Part shown: piece after piece, positions 1 through 6,430 of the stretch
Layout: each line of letters starts with the position of its first letter
Position numbering within the stretch: position 1 is the stretch's first letter
NCBI GenBank assembly: GCA_023954795.1
Contig: JAGSHA010000045.1
Coordinates: 1 to 13,832, forward strand
Source: Oceanospirillaceae bacterium
Lineage (GTDB): Bacteria; Pseudomonadota; Gammaproteobacteria; Pseudomonadales; Balneatricaceae
Length of the DNA: 13,832 nucleotides
Direction of reading: 5' to 3'
Made by a program: the position numbers and the translations under genes
The notes under the pieces: generated by a model
What the model was told of the DNA's origin: nothing
Seen by the model: only the letters and a program-made list of their open reading frames with translations
The model's database searches: none

Positions 1-523
1 GCTTTATAACGATTCCGTTAAGCTGCAGCTGAAAGAAGAGCTGAACAGCCCTAACATCATGGCAGTGCCACGCGTAACCAAAATCACCCTGAACATGGGT
101 GTTGGTGAAGCGCTGGGCGATAAAAAGCTGCTGGACAAGGCAGTGGCTGAAATGACTGCTATCGCTGGTCAGAAGCCTGTTGTTACTCTGGCTCGCAAAT
201 CTATCGCAGGCTTCAAAGTTCGTGAAGGCTGGCCGATTGGTTACAAAGTTACCCTGCGCGGTGAGCGTATGTGGGAATTCCTGGATCGCCTGGTAGATAT
301 CTCTATCCCACGTATCCGTGACTTCCGTGGCCTGAATCCGAAATCTTTCGACGGTCGTGGTAACTACAGCATGGGTGTTAAAGAGCAGATTATCTTCCCT
401 GAGATCGAATACGACAAGGTAGATAAGCTGCGTGGTATGGATATTACCATTACCACTACCGCTCGTGACAATGATGAGGGTCGCGCCTTGCTGGCTGCCC
501 TAGGCTTCCCATTTAAGAAGTGA
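1..523 (+). CDS. rplE: 50S ribosomal protein L5 (5' partial)
   Basis: Ribosomal protein L5 of the large subunit. It binds 5S rRNA together with L18 in the central protuberance and contacts S13 across the subunit interface. The reading frame is open from the first base, and the codons before the internal ATG at 59 read LYNDSVKLQLKEEL, which matches the usual L5 N-terminus. The gene therefore starts upstream of the window, with roughly six residues missing, and the ATG at 59 is an internal methionine. Conserved blocks include KITLNMGVGEA, GQKPVVTLARKSIAGFK, RMWEFLDRL, FDGRGNYSMGV and the C-terminal GFPFKK. The stop is TGA at 521-523, and rpsN follows after 12 bases. In E. coli the S8 repressor site of the spc operon lies near the rplE start, which is outside this window. 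Confidence 0.98.
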   Translation, partial: LYNDSVKLQLKEELNSPNIMAVPRVTKITLNMGVGEALGDKKLLDKAVAEMTAIAGQKPVVTLARKSIAGFKVREGWPIGYKVTLRGERMWEFLDRLVDISIPRIRDFRGLNPKSFDGRGNYSMGVKEQIIFPEIEYDKVDKLRGMDITITTTARDNDEGRALLAALGFPFKK

Positions 524-535
524 TAGGGGTATATC

Positions 536-841
536 ATGGCTAAAGAATCTATGAAGGCACGCGAAGCTAAGCGTGCAAAAACAGTTGCTCAGTTCGCTGA
601 AAAGCGTGCTGCACTGAAAGCAATCATCCTGAGCGCTACTGCATCTGAAGATGAGCGTTGGGAAGCACAAGTTGCGCTGCAGAAATTGCCGCGTGATGCG
701 AGCCCTTCTCGTCAGCAGCGCCGCTGTCAGGTTACAGGTCGTCCACATGCGGTTTACCGCAAGTTTGGCCTGTGCCGCAACCAGTTGCGTGAAGCCGCTA
801 TGCGCGGTGACGTGCCGGGTCTGAAAAAGGCTAGCTGGTAA
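536..841 (+). CDS. rpsN: 30S ribosomal protein S14, zinc-independent form
   Basis: Ribosomal protein S14, which sits in the 30S head and joins late in small-subunit assembly. It has 101 residues, the same as the long E. coli form. The central LPRDASPSRQQRRCQVTGRP segment and the C-terminal REAAMRGDVPGLKKASW are diagnostic. The two CxxC pairs of the short zinc-ribbon S14 are absent, so this is the C-minus, zinc-independent version. The ATG lies 12 bases after rplE, preceded by an AGGGG Shine-Dalgarno sequence at 525-529. The 81 bases after the stop contain a strong hairpin before rpsH. Confidence 0.98.
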   Translation: MAKESMKAREAKRAKTVAQFAEKRAALKAIILSATASEDERWEAQVALQKLPRDASPSRQQRRCQVTGRPHAVYRKFGLCRNQLREAAMRGDVPGLKKASW

Positions 842-859
842 TCAGCTAGTTTCATGGTA

Positions 860-900
860 AGCGCGACGGACAGGGCCTGAAAGGGCTACCGCGTCGCGCT
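860..900 (+). promoter_or_regulatory. Strong stem-loop between rpsN and rpsH
   Basis: AGCGCGACG at 860-868 is perfectly complementary to CGTCGCGCT at 892-900, giving a 9-bp GC-rich stem over a 23-base loop. Inside the loop GCC (875-877) can pair with GGC (884-886). No T-tract follows, so it is not an intrinsic terminator. It ends about 8 bases before the AGGA ribosome binding site of rpsH (909-912). Inference: an RNA element in the polycistronic mRNA, for example a processing or stability site, or a translational control site for S8. Confidence 0.6.
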
Positions 901-922
901 GCACAACGAGGAAGTAAAAAGC

Positions 923-1315
923 ATGAGCATGCAAGATACACTCGCGGATATGTTCACTCGTATCCGTAACGGTCACATGGCTGAAAAGCAGGCCGTATCC
1001 ATGCCGTCTTCCAAAATGAAGGTTTCCGTAGCTAAGGTGCTGCAGGACGAAGGTTATATCGCTGACTTCTCTGTAGAAGAAGGTGTTAAACCTGTTCTGA
1101 CCTTGGAACTGAAATACTTCGAAGGTAAGGCGGTTATCGAAGAGATCAAACGCGTAAGCCGTCCTGGTCTACGTATCTATAAAGGCGCGACTGAGCTGCC
1201 TAAGGTACGTGGCGGACTGGGCGTAGCAATCGTCTCTACGAGTAAAGGTGTCATGACTGATCGCGCAGCACGTTCTGCAGGCGTCGGTGGCGAAGTAATC
1301 TGCACGGTATTCTAA
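923..1315 (+). CDS. rpsH: 30S ribosomal protein S8
   Basis: Ribosomal protein S8, an early-assembling protein of the 30S central domain that binds 16S rRNA helix 21. In E. coli it is also the translational repressor of the spc operon. The 130 residues match the E. coli length. The N-terminus MSMQDTLADMFTRIRNG, the block VSRPGLRIYK and the C-terminal STSKGVMTDRAARSAGVGGE are diagnostic. Two ATGs lie close together (923 and 929). The first gives the family-standard MSMQD start and has AGGA at 909-912, so I use it. rplF begins 11 bases after the stop. Confidence 0.98.
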   Translation: MSMQDTLADMFTRIRNGHMAEKQAVSMPSSKMKVSVAKVLQDEGYIADFSVEEGVKPVLTLELKYFEGKAVIEEIKRVSRPGLRIYKGATELPKVRGGLGVAIVSTSKGVMTDRAARSAGVGGEVICTVF

Positions 1316-1326
1316 GAGGATTTCCA

Positions 1327-1860
1327 ATGTCTCGTATTGCGAAAAACCCGATTGCTGTACCGGCAGGTGTTGAGCTGAAAATCGACGGCCAGACAGTCAA
1401 TGTAAAAGGTAAAAATGGTCAGCTGAACATTGATGTTCATGCGACTGTAGAGATTCAGCAGGGCGAACAAGGTCTGACGTTTGCGGGCCGTGATGGCTCC
1501 AAGCAGTCTACTGCTCTGGCTGGTACTAGCCGCGCGTTGGTCAACAACATGGTTGTTGGCGTCAACGAAGGCTTCAAGAAAACTCTGCTGCTGCAGGGTG
1601 TTGGTTACCGTGCAGCTGTAAGTGGTAACACCTTGAACCTGACGCTGGGCTTCTCTCACCCGATCGATTATGAACTGCCTGAAGGTATCAAGGCTGAAGT
1701 ACAGGGTCAGACAACTGTTGTTATCAGTGGTATTGATAAGCAGACTGTCGGCCAGGTAGCAGCTGAGGTGCGTGGCTTCCGTCCACCGGAACCTTATAAA
1801 GGTAAAGGTGTTCGCTACGCTGATGAATATGTTCGCCGTAAAGAAGCGAAGAAAAAATAA
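1327..1860 (+). CDS. rplF: 50S ribosomal protein L6
   Basis: Ribosomal protein L6, which binds domain VI of 23S rRNA near the sarcin-ricin loop and the factor-binding centre. At 177 residues it equals the E. coli protein. The start MSRIAKNPIAVPAGVE and the C-terminal RPPEPYKGKGVRYADEYVRR motif, which contacts rRNA, are clear. The two tandem L6 folds span roughly residues 10-80 and 85-165. The ATG is preceded by AGAGGA at 1315-1320. It sits inside the spc operon, 11 bases after rpsH and 13 bases before rplR. Confidence 0.98.
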   Translation: MSRIAKNPIAVPAGVELKIDGQTVNVKGKNGQLNIDVHATVEIQQGEQGLTFAGRDGSKQSTALAGTSRALVNNMVVGVNEGFKKTLLLQGVGYRAAVSGNTLNLTLGFSHPIDYELPEGIKAEVQGQTTVVISGIDKQTVGQVAAEVRGFRPPEPYKGKGVRYADEYVRRKEAKKK

Positions 1861-1873
1861 GTAGGGCAGAATC

Positions 1874-2224
1874 ATGAACGCTAAGAAACAAGCTCGTGTT
1901 CGTCGTGCGCGCCGTTCTCGCCTGAAAATGCGTGAGCTGGGTGCTGCGCGTTTGTGCGTAAACCGCACACCGCGTCACATCTACGCGCAGGTTATTACTG
2001 CTGATGGTGCTACCGTTGTTGCGGCTGCGTCCACAGTAGAAAAAGAACTGCGTGAATCCACTACCGGTAACGTCTCAGCTGCTGAAAAAGTAGGTGAGCT
2101 GATCGCATCTCGTGCGAAAGAAGCCGGTGTTACTAAAGTTGCTTTTGACCGCTCTGGTTTTAAATACCATGGCCGTGTTAAGGCACTCGCTGACGCAGCC
2201 CGTGAAGGCGGCCTGGAATTCTAA
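1874..2224 (+). CDS. rplR: 50S ribosomal protein L18
   Basis: Ribosomal protein L18, which binds 5S rRNA with L5 and links it to the large subunit. It has 116 residues; E. coli L18 has 117. The very basic N-terminal tail (KKQARVRRARRSRLKM) and the C-terminal block VAFDRSGFKYHGRVKALADAAREGGLEF are typical of the family. The start ATG follows rplF by 13 bases, with an AGGG ribosome-binding sequence upstream. rpsE follows after 11 bases. Confidence 0.97.
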   Translation: MNAKKQARVRRARRSRLKMRELGAARLCVNRTPRHIYAQVITADGATVVAAASTVEKELRESTTGNVSAAEKVGELIASRAKEAGVTKVAFDRSGFKYHGRVKALADAAREGGLEF

Positions 2225-2235
2225 AGGGGTCGAAA

Positions 2236-2736
2236 ATGGCAAATCACGAACAGAAAGACGGTGACCTGCAGGAAAAACTGGTTCAGGTTAACCGTGTCGC
2301 TAAAGTGGTTAAGGGTGGTCGTATCTTCGGTTTCACCGCTCTGACTGTAGTTGGCGATGGTAACGGCCGTGTAGGTTTCGGTCGTGGTAAAGCACGTGAA
2401 GTACCTGTTGCTATTCAGAAAGCAATGGATCAGGCACGTCGCAACATGGTTCAGGTTGACCTGAACGGTGACACTCTGCAATACCCTGTGAAAGCACGTC
2501 ACGGTGCTTCCAAGGTATACATGCAGCCTGCTTCCCAGGGTACTGGTGTAATTGCAGGTGGTGCAATGCGTTCCGTACTGGAACTGGCAGGTGTACATAA
2601 CGTACTGGCGAAGTGCTACGGCTCTACTAATCCGGTTAACGTTGTTCGCGCGACCATCAAAGGTCTGGCAGCAATGAATTCTCCGGAAGATGTAGCTGCT
2701 AAACGTGGCAAGTCTGTAGACGATATCCTGGGGTAA
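2236..2736 (+). CDS. rpsE: 30S ribosomal protein S5
   Basis: Ribosomal protein S5, located at the mRNA entry side of the 30S subunit and important for decoding accuracy. Changes in its N-terminal loop (about residues 22-29 here, AKVVKGGR) are known in other bacteria to give spectinomycin resistance; this copy looks wild type. The S5 double-stranded-RNA-binding-like domain spans about residues 11-75 and includes GRVGFGRGKAREVPVAIQKA. It has 166 residues; E. coli S5 has 167. A strong AAGGGG Shine-Dalgarno precedes the ATG. The GGGG at the end of the gene (2730-2733) serves as ribosome binding site for rpmD, so the two are probably translationally coupled. Confidence 0.98.
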   Translation: MANHEQKDGDLQEKLVQVNRVAKVVKGGRIFGFTALTVVGDGNGRVGFGRGKAREVPVAIQKAMDQARRNMVQVDLNGDTLQYPVKARHGASKVYMQPASQGTGVIAGGAMRSVLELAGVHNVLAKCYGSTNPVNVVRATIKGLAAMNSPEDVAAKRGKSVDDILG

Positions 2737-2742
2737 TCGATA

Positions 2743-2925
2743 ATGGCTAGCACTGTAAAAGTTACACTGGTTCGTAGCCCTATCGGTATCCTGCCTAAGC
2801 ACAAATTGTGCCTGAAGGGTCTGGGTCTGCGCCGTATTGGCCACACAGTTGAAGTAGAAGATACTCCATCTGTCCGTGGCATGATCAACAAAGTCAACTA
2901 CATGCTGAATGTAGAAGGCGAGTAA
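2743..2925 (+). CDS. rpmD: 50S ribosomal protein L30
   Basis: Small ribosomal protein L30 of the large subunit, 60 residues against 59 in E. coli. The pattern VTLVRSPIGILPKHK, then GLGLRRIGHTVEVEDTPSVRGMI, is characteristic. The ATG lies only 6 bases after the rpsE stop and uses the GGGG in the last rpsE codons as its ribosome binding site. It lies between rpsE and rplO, as in other gammaproteobacterial spc operons. Confidence 0.97.
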   Translation: MASTVKVTLVRSPIGILPKHKLCLKGLGLRRIGHTVEVEDTPSVRGMINKVNYMLNVEGE

Positions 2926-2939
2926 GGGGAGTTCGTCAC

Positions 2940-3374
2940 ATGCGTCTGAACACTCTGAGCCCTGCTGAAGGCTCCAAGCACGCACCGAAACGCGTCGGTC
3001 GTGGTATTGGTTCCGGTCTGGGTAAGACTTGTGGCCGTGGTCACAAAGGTCAGAAATCCCGCTCCGGCGGTTCCGTAAGACCTGGTTTTGAAGGCGGTCA
3101 GATGCCTTTGCAGCGTCGTCTGCCAAAATTTGGTTTTACTTCCCGTAAAGCACGTTACGTAGCAGAAATTCGTCTGAACGAATTGGCTGGCGTAAATGCT
3201 GACGTTATTGATCTGGCTGCTCTGAAAGAAGCAGACATCATTAAGCAAGAGATCAAAGTTGCTAAAGTGATTCTGTCCGGCGAGATCAACAAAGCTGTCA
3301 CCATTAAAGGTCTTAAAGCGACCAAAGGTGCACAGGCTGCAATCGAAGCTGCGGGCGGCAAAGTCGAGGCGTAA
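2940..3374 (+). CDS. rplO: 50S ribosomal protein L15
   Basis: Ribosomal protein L15, a late-assembling large-subunit protein with a long basic extension that threads through 23S rRNA. The 144 residues match E. coli L15. The glycine- and basic-rich region GRGIGSGLGKTCGRGHKGQK (residues 21-40) and the following RSGGSVRPGFEGGQMPLQRRLPK block are the family signature. The ribosome binding site AAGGGGAG lies before the ATG. The TAA stop is followed immediately by the secY ATG, so translation of the two genes is likely coupled. Confidence 0.98.
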   Translation: MRLNTLSPAEGSKHAPKRVGRGIGSGLGKTCGRGHKGQKSRSGGSVRPGFEGGQMPLQRRLPKFGFTSRKARYVAEIRLNELAGVNADVIDLAALKEADIIKQEIKVAKVILSGEINKAVTIKGLKATKGAQAAIEAAGGKVEA

Positions 3375-4703
3375 ATGGCTAAGCAAGGACCAGTACCAGC
3401 AGGCAACCAGAGCGGACTCGGCGAGTTAAAATCTCGTTTGTTGTTCGTGATTTTGGCGATTGTTGTATACCGTATCGGTGCTCATATACCGGTACCGGGC
3501 ATCAACCCTGATCGTCTTGCTGCGTTGTTTGATCAGAATCAGGGAACAATCCTGAGTCTCTTTAATATGTTCTCCGGTGGTGCGTTGGAACGAATGAGTA
3601 TCCTCGCGCTGGGCATCATGCCTTACATCTCTGCATCGATTATCATGCAGCTGATGACGGTGGTGAGTCCGACACTGGAACAACTTAAGAAAGAAGGCGA
3701 ATCAGGCCGTCGCAAGATTAACCAGTACACCCGTTACGGGACTGTTATTCTGGCGACTGTTCAGTCTTTCGGTATGGCCGTTGGCCTTGCTAATCAGGGC
3801 GTTGCATTTAGCGCGGATGCCAGCTTCTACTTTGTAGCGGTTGTGACATTGGTGTCGGGTGCTGTCTTCTTGATGTGGCTGGGTGAGCAGGTAACCGAAA
3901 GAGGTATCGGTAACGGTATCTCCATTTTGATCTTTGCCGGTATTGTGGCTGGGTTGCCTGGTGCAATCGGTCAGTCCTTTGAATCAGCACGTCAGGGTGA
4001 CTTGAATATTCTGGCGTTGCTGGCCATCGCTGTACTGGCGGTCGCTACTGTTGGTTTTGTAGTGTTTATGGAGCGCGGTCAACGCCGTATCACCATAAAC
4101 TACGCAAAACGCCAGCAGGGGCGTCGCGTGTATGCGGCTCAATCCAGTCATTTGCCTTTGAAGGTGAATATGGCTGGGGTGATTCCGCCGATCTTTGCAT
4201 CTAGCATTTTGCTGTTCCCTGCCTCTATCGGCCAATGGTTTGGTCAGTCGGAAGGTATGGAATGGTTACAGGATGTTGCGCTGGCGCTGGGACCAGGTCA
4301 GCCGTTGTATATCCTGTTATTTGCGATTGCGATCATTTTCTTCTGCTATTTCTATACGGCGATTGTTTTCAATCCTCGTGACGTAGCAGATAACCTGAAA
4401 AAATCAGGTGCCTTTATTCCGGGGATTCGTCCTGGGGAACAGTCAGCGCGTTATATTGATACCGTGCTGAGCCGACTGACTTTGTTCGGAGCCTTGTACA
4501 TCACTGCTGTGTCACTTATGCCACAGGCTTTGGTAGTTGCATGGAACATCCCGTTCTATTTCGGTGGTACGTCCCTGCTGATCGTTGTTGTCGTCGTGAT
4601 GGACTTCATGGCGCAGGTGCAGTCGCACCTCATGTCGCATCAGTACGAGTCTCTGATGAAGAAATCTAATCTCAAAGGTGGCGGCGCAGGAATGATGCGC
4701 TAA
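3375..4703 (+). CDS. secY: Protein translocase subunit SecY
   Basis: SecY is the channel-forming subunit of the SecYEG translocon in the inner membrane. It moves unfolded proteins out of the cytoplasm and inserts membrane proteins. It has 442 residues (E. coli 443), with the usual ten hydrophobic membrane segments visible from LLFVILAIVVYRIGAHIPVP near the N-terminus to SLLIVVVVVMDFMAQVQ near the C-terminus. The plug and gate region after the first segment, FNMFSGGALERMSILALGIMPYISASI, is intact. The cytoplasmic tail ends ESLMKKSNLKGGGAGMMR. The start codon abuts the rplO stop, which is normal for spc operons. No Shine-Dalgarno lies in a separate gap, so coupling to rplO is likely. Confidence 0.99.
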   Translation: MAKQGPVPAGNQSGLGELKSRLLFVILAIVVYRIGAHIPVPGINPDRLAALFDQNQGTILSLFNMFSGGALERMSILALGIMPYISASIIMQLMTVVSPTLEQLKKEGESGRRKINQYTRYGTVILATVQSFGMAVGLANQGVAFSADASFYFVAVVTLVSGAVFLMWLGEQVTERGIGNGISILIFAGIVAGLPGAIGQSFESARQGDLNILALLAIAVLAVATVGFVVFMERGQRRITINYAKRQQGRRVYAAQSSHLPLKVNMAGVIPPIFASSILLFPASIGQWFGQSEGMEWLQDVALALGPGQPLYILLFAIAIIFFCYFYTAIVFNPRDVADNLKKSGAFIPGIRPGEQSARYIDTVLSRLTLFGALYITAVSLMPQALVVAWNIPFYFGGTSLLIVVVVVMDFMAQVQSHLMSHQYESLMKKSNLKGGGAGMMR

Positions 4704-4723
4704 GCACGCCAAAGGAGTAGATC

Positions 4724-4840
4724 ATGAAAGTACGTGCGTCTGTTAAGAAGATCTGCCGTAATTGCAAAATCGTTCGTCGTAACGGTTCTGTGCGTGTGAT
4801 CTGTAAAGTAGAGCCGCGTCACAAGCAGCGTCAGGGTTAA
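4724..4840 (+). CDS. rpmJ: 50S ribosomal protein L36, zinc-binding form
   Basis: A 38-residue protein, L36, the last gene of the spc operon. The translation begins MKVRASVKKICRNCKIVRRN and ends with VICKVEPRHKQRQG. The zinc ligands C11, C14, C27 and H33 are all present, so this is the zinc-binding (C-plus) type. A strong AAAGGAG Shine-Dalgarno (4711-4717) precedes the ATG. It lies 20 bases after secY. The stop codon falls in the loop of a 7-bp hairpin that begins within the last codons. Confidence 0.97.
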   Translation: MKVRASVKKICRNCKIVRRNGSVRVICKVEPRHKQRQG

Positions 4841-4850
4841 TTTACCCTGA
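4831..4850 (+). repeat. Perfect 7-bp inverted repeat over the rpmJ stop
   Basis: TCAGGGT (4831-4837), a 6-base loop that includes the rpmJ TAA, then ACCCTGA (4844-4850). No run of T follows, so it is at best a weak terminator or a 3'-end stabiliser of the spc transcript. The same TCAGGGT occurs again at 4891-4897 and could compete for the ACCCTGA arm. Confidence 0.6.
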
Positions 4851-4875
4851 TAATTGAAGTGTAGGGCGTGCATCC

Positions 4876-4904
4876 TTGATTTAATTTTGATCAGGGTGTA
4901 TTAT
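4876..4904 (+). promoter_or_regulatory. Candidate sigma70 promoter of the alpha operon
   Basis: TTGATT (4876-4881) and TATTAT (4899-4904) are separated by exactly 17 bases. Each hexamer is close to consensus (TTGACA, TATAAT). The predicted start of transcription is about 4910-4912, just at the 5' edge of the leader pseudoknot. The position between rpmJ and rpsM matches the alpha-operon promoter of E. coli. Confidence 0.7.
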
Positions 4905-4908
4905 TGCG

Positions 4909-4993
4909 CGCCTTCCACGAACTAACGAGTTTTCGGTTCCTAGCCTCAACGTATAAAACAGAAGGCGAAAGAACCCCAATTGGAGTAAATAGA
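4909..4993 (+). promoter_or_regulatory. Alpha-operon leader, predicted S4-binding pseudoknot
   Basis: The rpsM leader can form two crossing helices: CGCCTTC (4909-4915) with GAAGGCG (4961-4967), and GGTTC (4935-4939) with GAACC (4971-4975). A small hairpin, AACT (4920-4923) with AGTT (4928-4931), lies within the first loop. The second helix ends just before the rpsM ribosome binding site TTGGAG (4980-4985). In E. coli, S4 binds a pseudoknot at the same location and represses translation of the alpha operon (Rfam family Alpha_RBS). The match here is by position and topology, not by sequence alignment. Confidence 0.65.
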
Positions 4994-5350
4994 ATGGCCC
5001 GTATAGCTGGAGTCAATATCCCTGACAATAAGCATGCGGTAATTTCTTTGACTTACATTTACGGGATTGGCCGTACTACGGCGCAGAGCATCTGCGACGC
5101 TTGTGGCATTGCTACAAGTACTAAGATCGCTGACCTGACTGATGAGCAGCTGGATAATGTTCGTGGTGAAATTTCCAAGCTGACTGTCGAAGGCGACCTG
5201 CGTCGTGAAGTTTCCATGAACATCAAGCGTCTAATGGACCTTGGCTGTTTTCGTGGTCTTCGTCACCGCCGTAATCTCCCGGTACGTGGGCAGCGTAGCA
5301 AAACCAATGCACGCACTCGTAAAGGCCCACGTAAGCCGATCCGTAAGTAA
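4994..5350 (+). CDS. rpsM: 30S ribosomal protein S13
   Basis: Ribosomal protein S13 of the 30S head, which forms inter-subunit bridges with L5 and touches the P-site tRNA. From ATG 4994 the protein has 118 residues, the E. coli length. It starts MARIAGVNIPDNKHAVI and ends in the basic tail RTRKGPRKPIRK. Conserved blocks include VEGDLRREVSMNIKRLMDLGC and RGLRHRRNLPVRGQR. An in-frame TTG at 4904 would add 30 residues that no S13 has and that lie within the regulatory leader, so the ATG with TTGGAG upstream is chosen. It is the first gene of the alpha operon and probably under S4 control. Confidence 0.98.
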   Translation: MARIAGVNIPDNKHAVISLTYIYGIGRTTAQSICDACGIATSTKIADLTDEQLDNVRGEISKLTVEGDLRREVSMNIKRLMDLGCFRGLRHRRNLPVRGQRSKTNARTRKGPRKPIRK

Positions 5351-5375
5351 GTGGTAAGCGATAGGAATTCCCAAT

Positions 5376-5765
5376 ATGGCTAAGCCAGGTAATCGCACAC
5401 GCAAAAAGGTTAAAAAGCAGGTAGCTGACGGGTTCGCCCACATTCACGCCTCTTTTAACAACACGATCATTACTATTACTGATCGTCAGGGCAACGCTCT
5501 GTCATGGGCAACTGCAGGTGGCTCCGGCTTCCGTGGTTCCCGCAAGAGCACCCCGTTCGCCGCTCAGGTAGCTGCTGAGCGTGCTGGTCAGGCCGCACTT
5601 GAGTATGGCCTGAAAAACCTCGACGTATTTGTTAAGGGACCTGGTCCCGGTCGCGAATCTGCAGTACGTGCATTGAATGCATGTGGCTACAAGATCGCTA
5701 ACATCACCGACGTGACGCCAATCCCTCACAATGGTTGCCGTCCGCCGAAGAAACGTCGCGTTTAA
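5376..5765 (+). CDS. rpsK: 30S ribosomal protein S11
   Basis: Ribosomal protein S11 on the 30S platform, near the E site and the Shine-Dalgarno helix. The 129 residues equal E. coli S11. DGFAHIHASFNNTIITITDRQGNALSWATAGGSGFRGSRKSTPFA and the C-terminal DVTPIPHNGCRPPKKRRV segments are nearly invariant in bacteria; the first is given here only as the region at residues 19-63. The start follows rpsM by 25 bases, with TAGGA as the ribosome binding site. Confidence 0.98.
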   Translation: MAKPGNRTRKKVKKQVADGFAHIHASFNNTIITITDRQGNALSWATAGGSGFRGSRKSTPFAAQVAAERAGQAALEYGLKNLDVFVKGPGPGRESAVRALNACGYKIANITDVTPIPHNGCRPPKKRRV

Positions 5766-5783
5766 TCTGGAGACAGTAAAAAA

Positions 5784-6404
5784 ATGGCTCGTTATTTAGG
5801 ACCAAAGTGCAAGCTGTCTCGCCGTGAAGGTACGGACCTGTTCTTGAAGAGCGGTGTTCGTACACTGGATAGCAAGTGTAAAGCTGAAGCTGCTCCAGGT
5901 ATGCACGGTGCGCGTCGTGGTCGTCTTTCCGACTATGGCCTGCAGCTGCGCGAAAAACAAAAAGTACGTCGTATGTACGGCGTGCTGGAACGTCAGTTCC
6001 GTGGGTATTATAAAGAAGCGGCTCGTCGCAAAGGTGCAACTGGTGAAAACCTGCTGCAGCTTCTGGAAGGCCGCTTGGACAACGTTGTATACCGTATGGG
6101 TTTTGGTGCGACTCGCGCTGAAGCACGTCAGGTAGTATCACACCGTTCTATCACTGTTAACGGTCAGGTAGTCAATGTGGCTTCCTACCAGGTACAGGCA
6201 GGCGATGTGGTAGCAGTTCGTGAAAAAGCTAAGACTCAGCTGCGCATCAAAGCGGCGCTGGATCTGGCTGCTCAGCGTGCAACAGTTGAGTGGGTAGAAG
6301 TTGATTCTGCGAAGATGGAAGGTACTTTTAAAGCCGCTCCTGAACGTAGTGATCTGTCTGCTGACATCAACGAGCACCTGATCGTCGAGTTGTACTCCAA
6401 GTAA
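5784..6404 (+). CDS. rpsD: 30S ribosomal protein S4
   Basis: Ribosomal protein S4, a primary binder of the 16S rRNA 5' domain and, in E. coli, the translational repressor of the alpha operon through the leader pseudoknot upstream of rpsM. It has 206 residues, the E. coli length. The N-terminal domain starts MARYLGPKCKLSRREGTDLF. The S4 RNA-binding fold begins near residue 97 (RLDNVVYRMGFGATRAEARQ). The C-terminus SADINEHLIVELYSK is standard. It lies 18 bases after rpsK with a GGAGA ribosome binding site, and 26 bases before rpoA. Confidence 0.98.
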   Translation: MARYLGPKCKLSRREGTDLFLKSGVRTLDSKCKAEAAPGMHGARRGRLSDYGLQLREKQKVRRMYGVLERQFRGYYKEAARRKGATGENLLQLLEGRLDNVVYRMGFGATRAEARQVVSHRSITVNGQVVNVASYQVQAGDVVAVREKAKTQLRIKAALDLAAQRATVEWVEVDSAKMEGTFKAAPERSDLSADINEHLIVELYSK

Positions 6405-6430
6405 TTGTTGAACTCTTTATTGGTGGAACT

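Noticed and set aside
1312..1968. Open frame of 218 codons on the - strand across rplF
   Set aside because: Lies antisense to rplF and the start of rplR, both certain; no recognisable domain or ribosome binding site.
2221..3126. Long open frame of 301 codons on the - strand across rpsE, rpmD and rplO
   Set aside because: Antisense shadow of three certain ribosomal protein genes; composition is low-complexity-like and no family is recognisable.
4904..4993. N-terminal extension of S13 from a TTG start
   Set aside because: Adds 30 residues absent from known S13 proteins and falls in the structured leader; the ATG at 4994 has a good ribosome binding site and gives the standard N-terminus.
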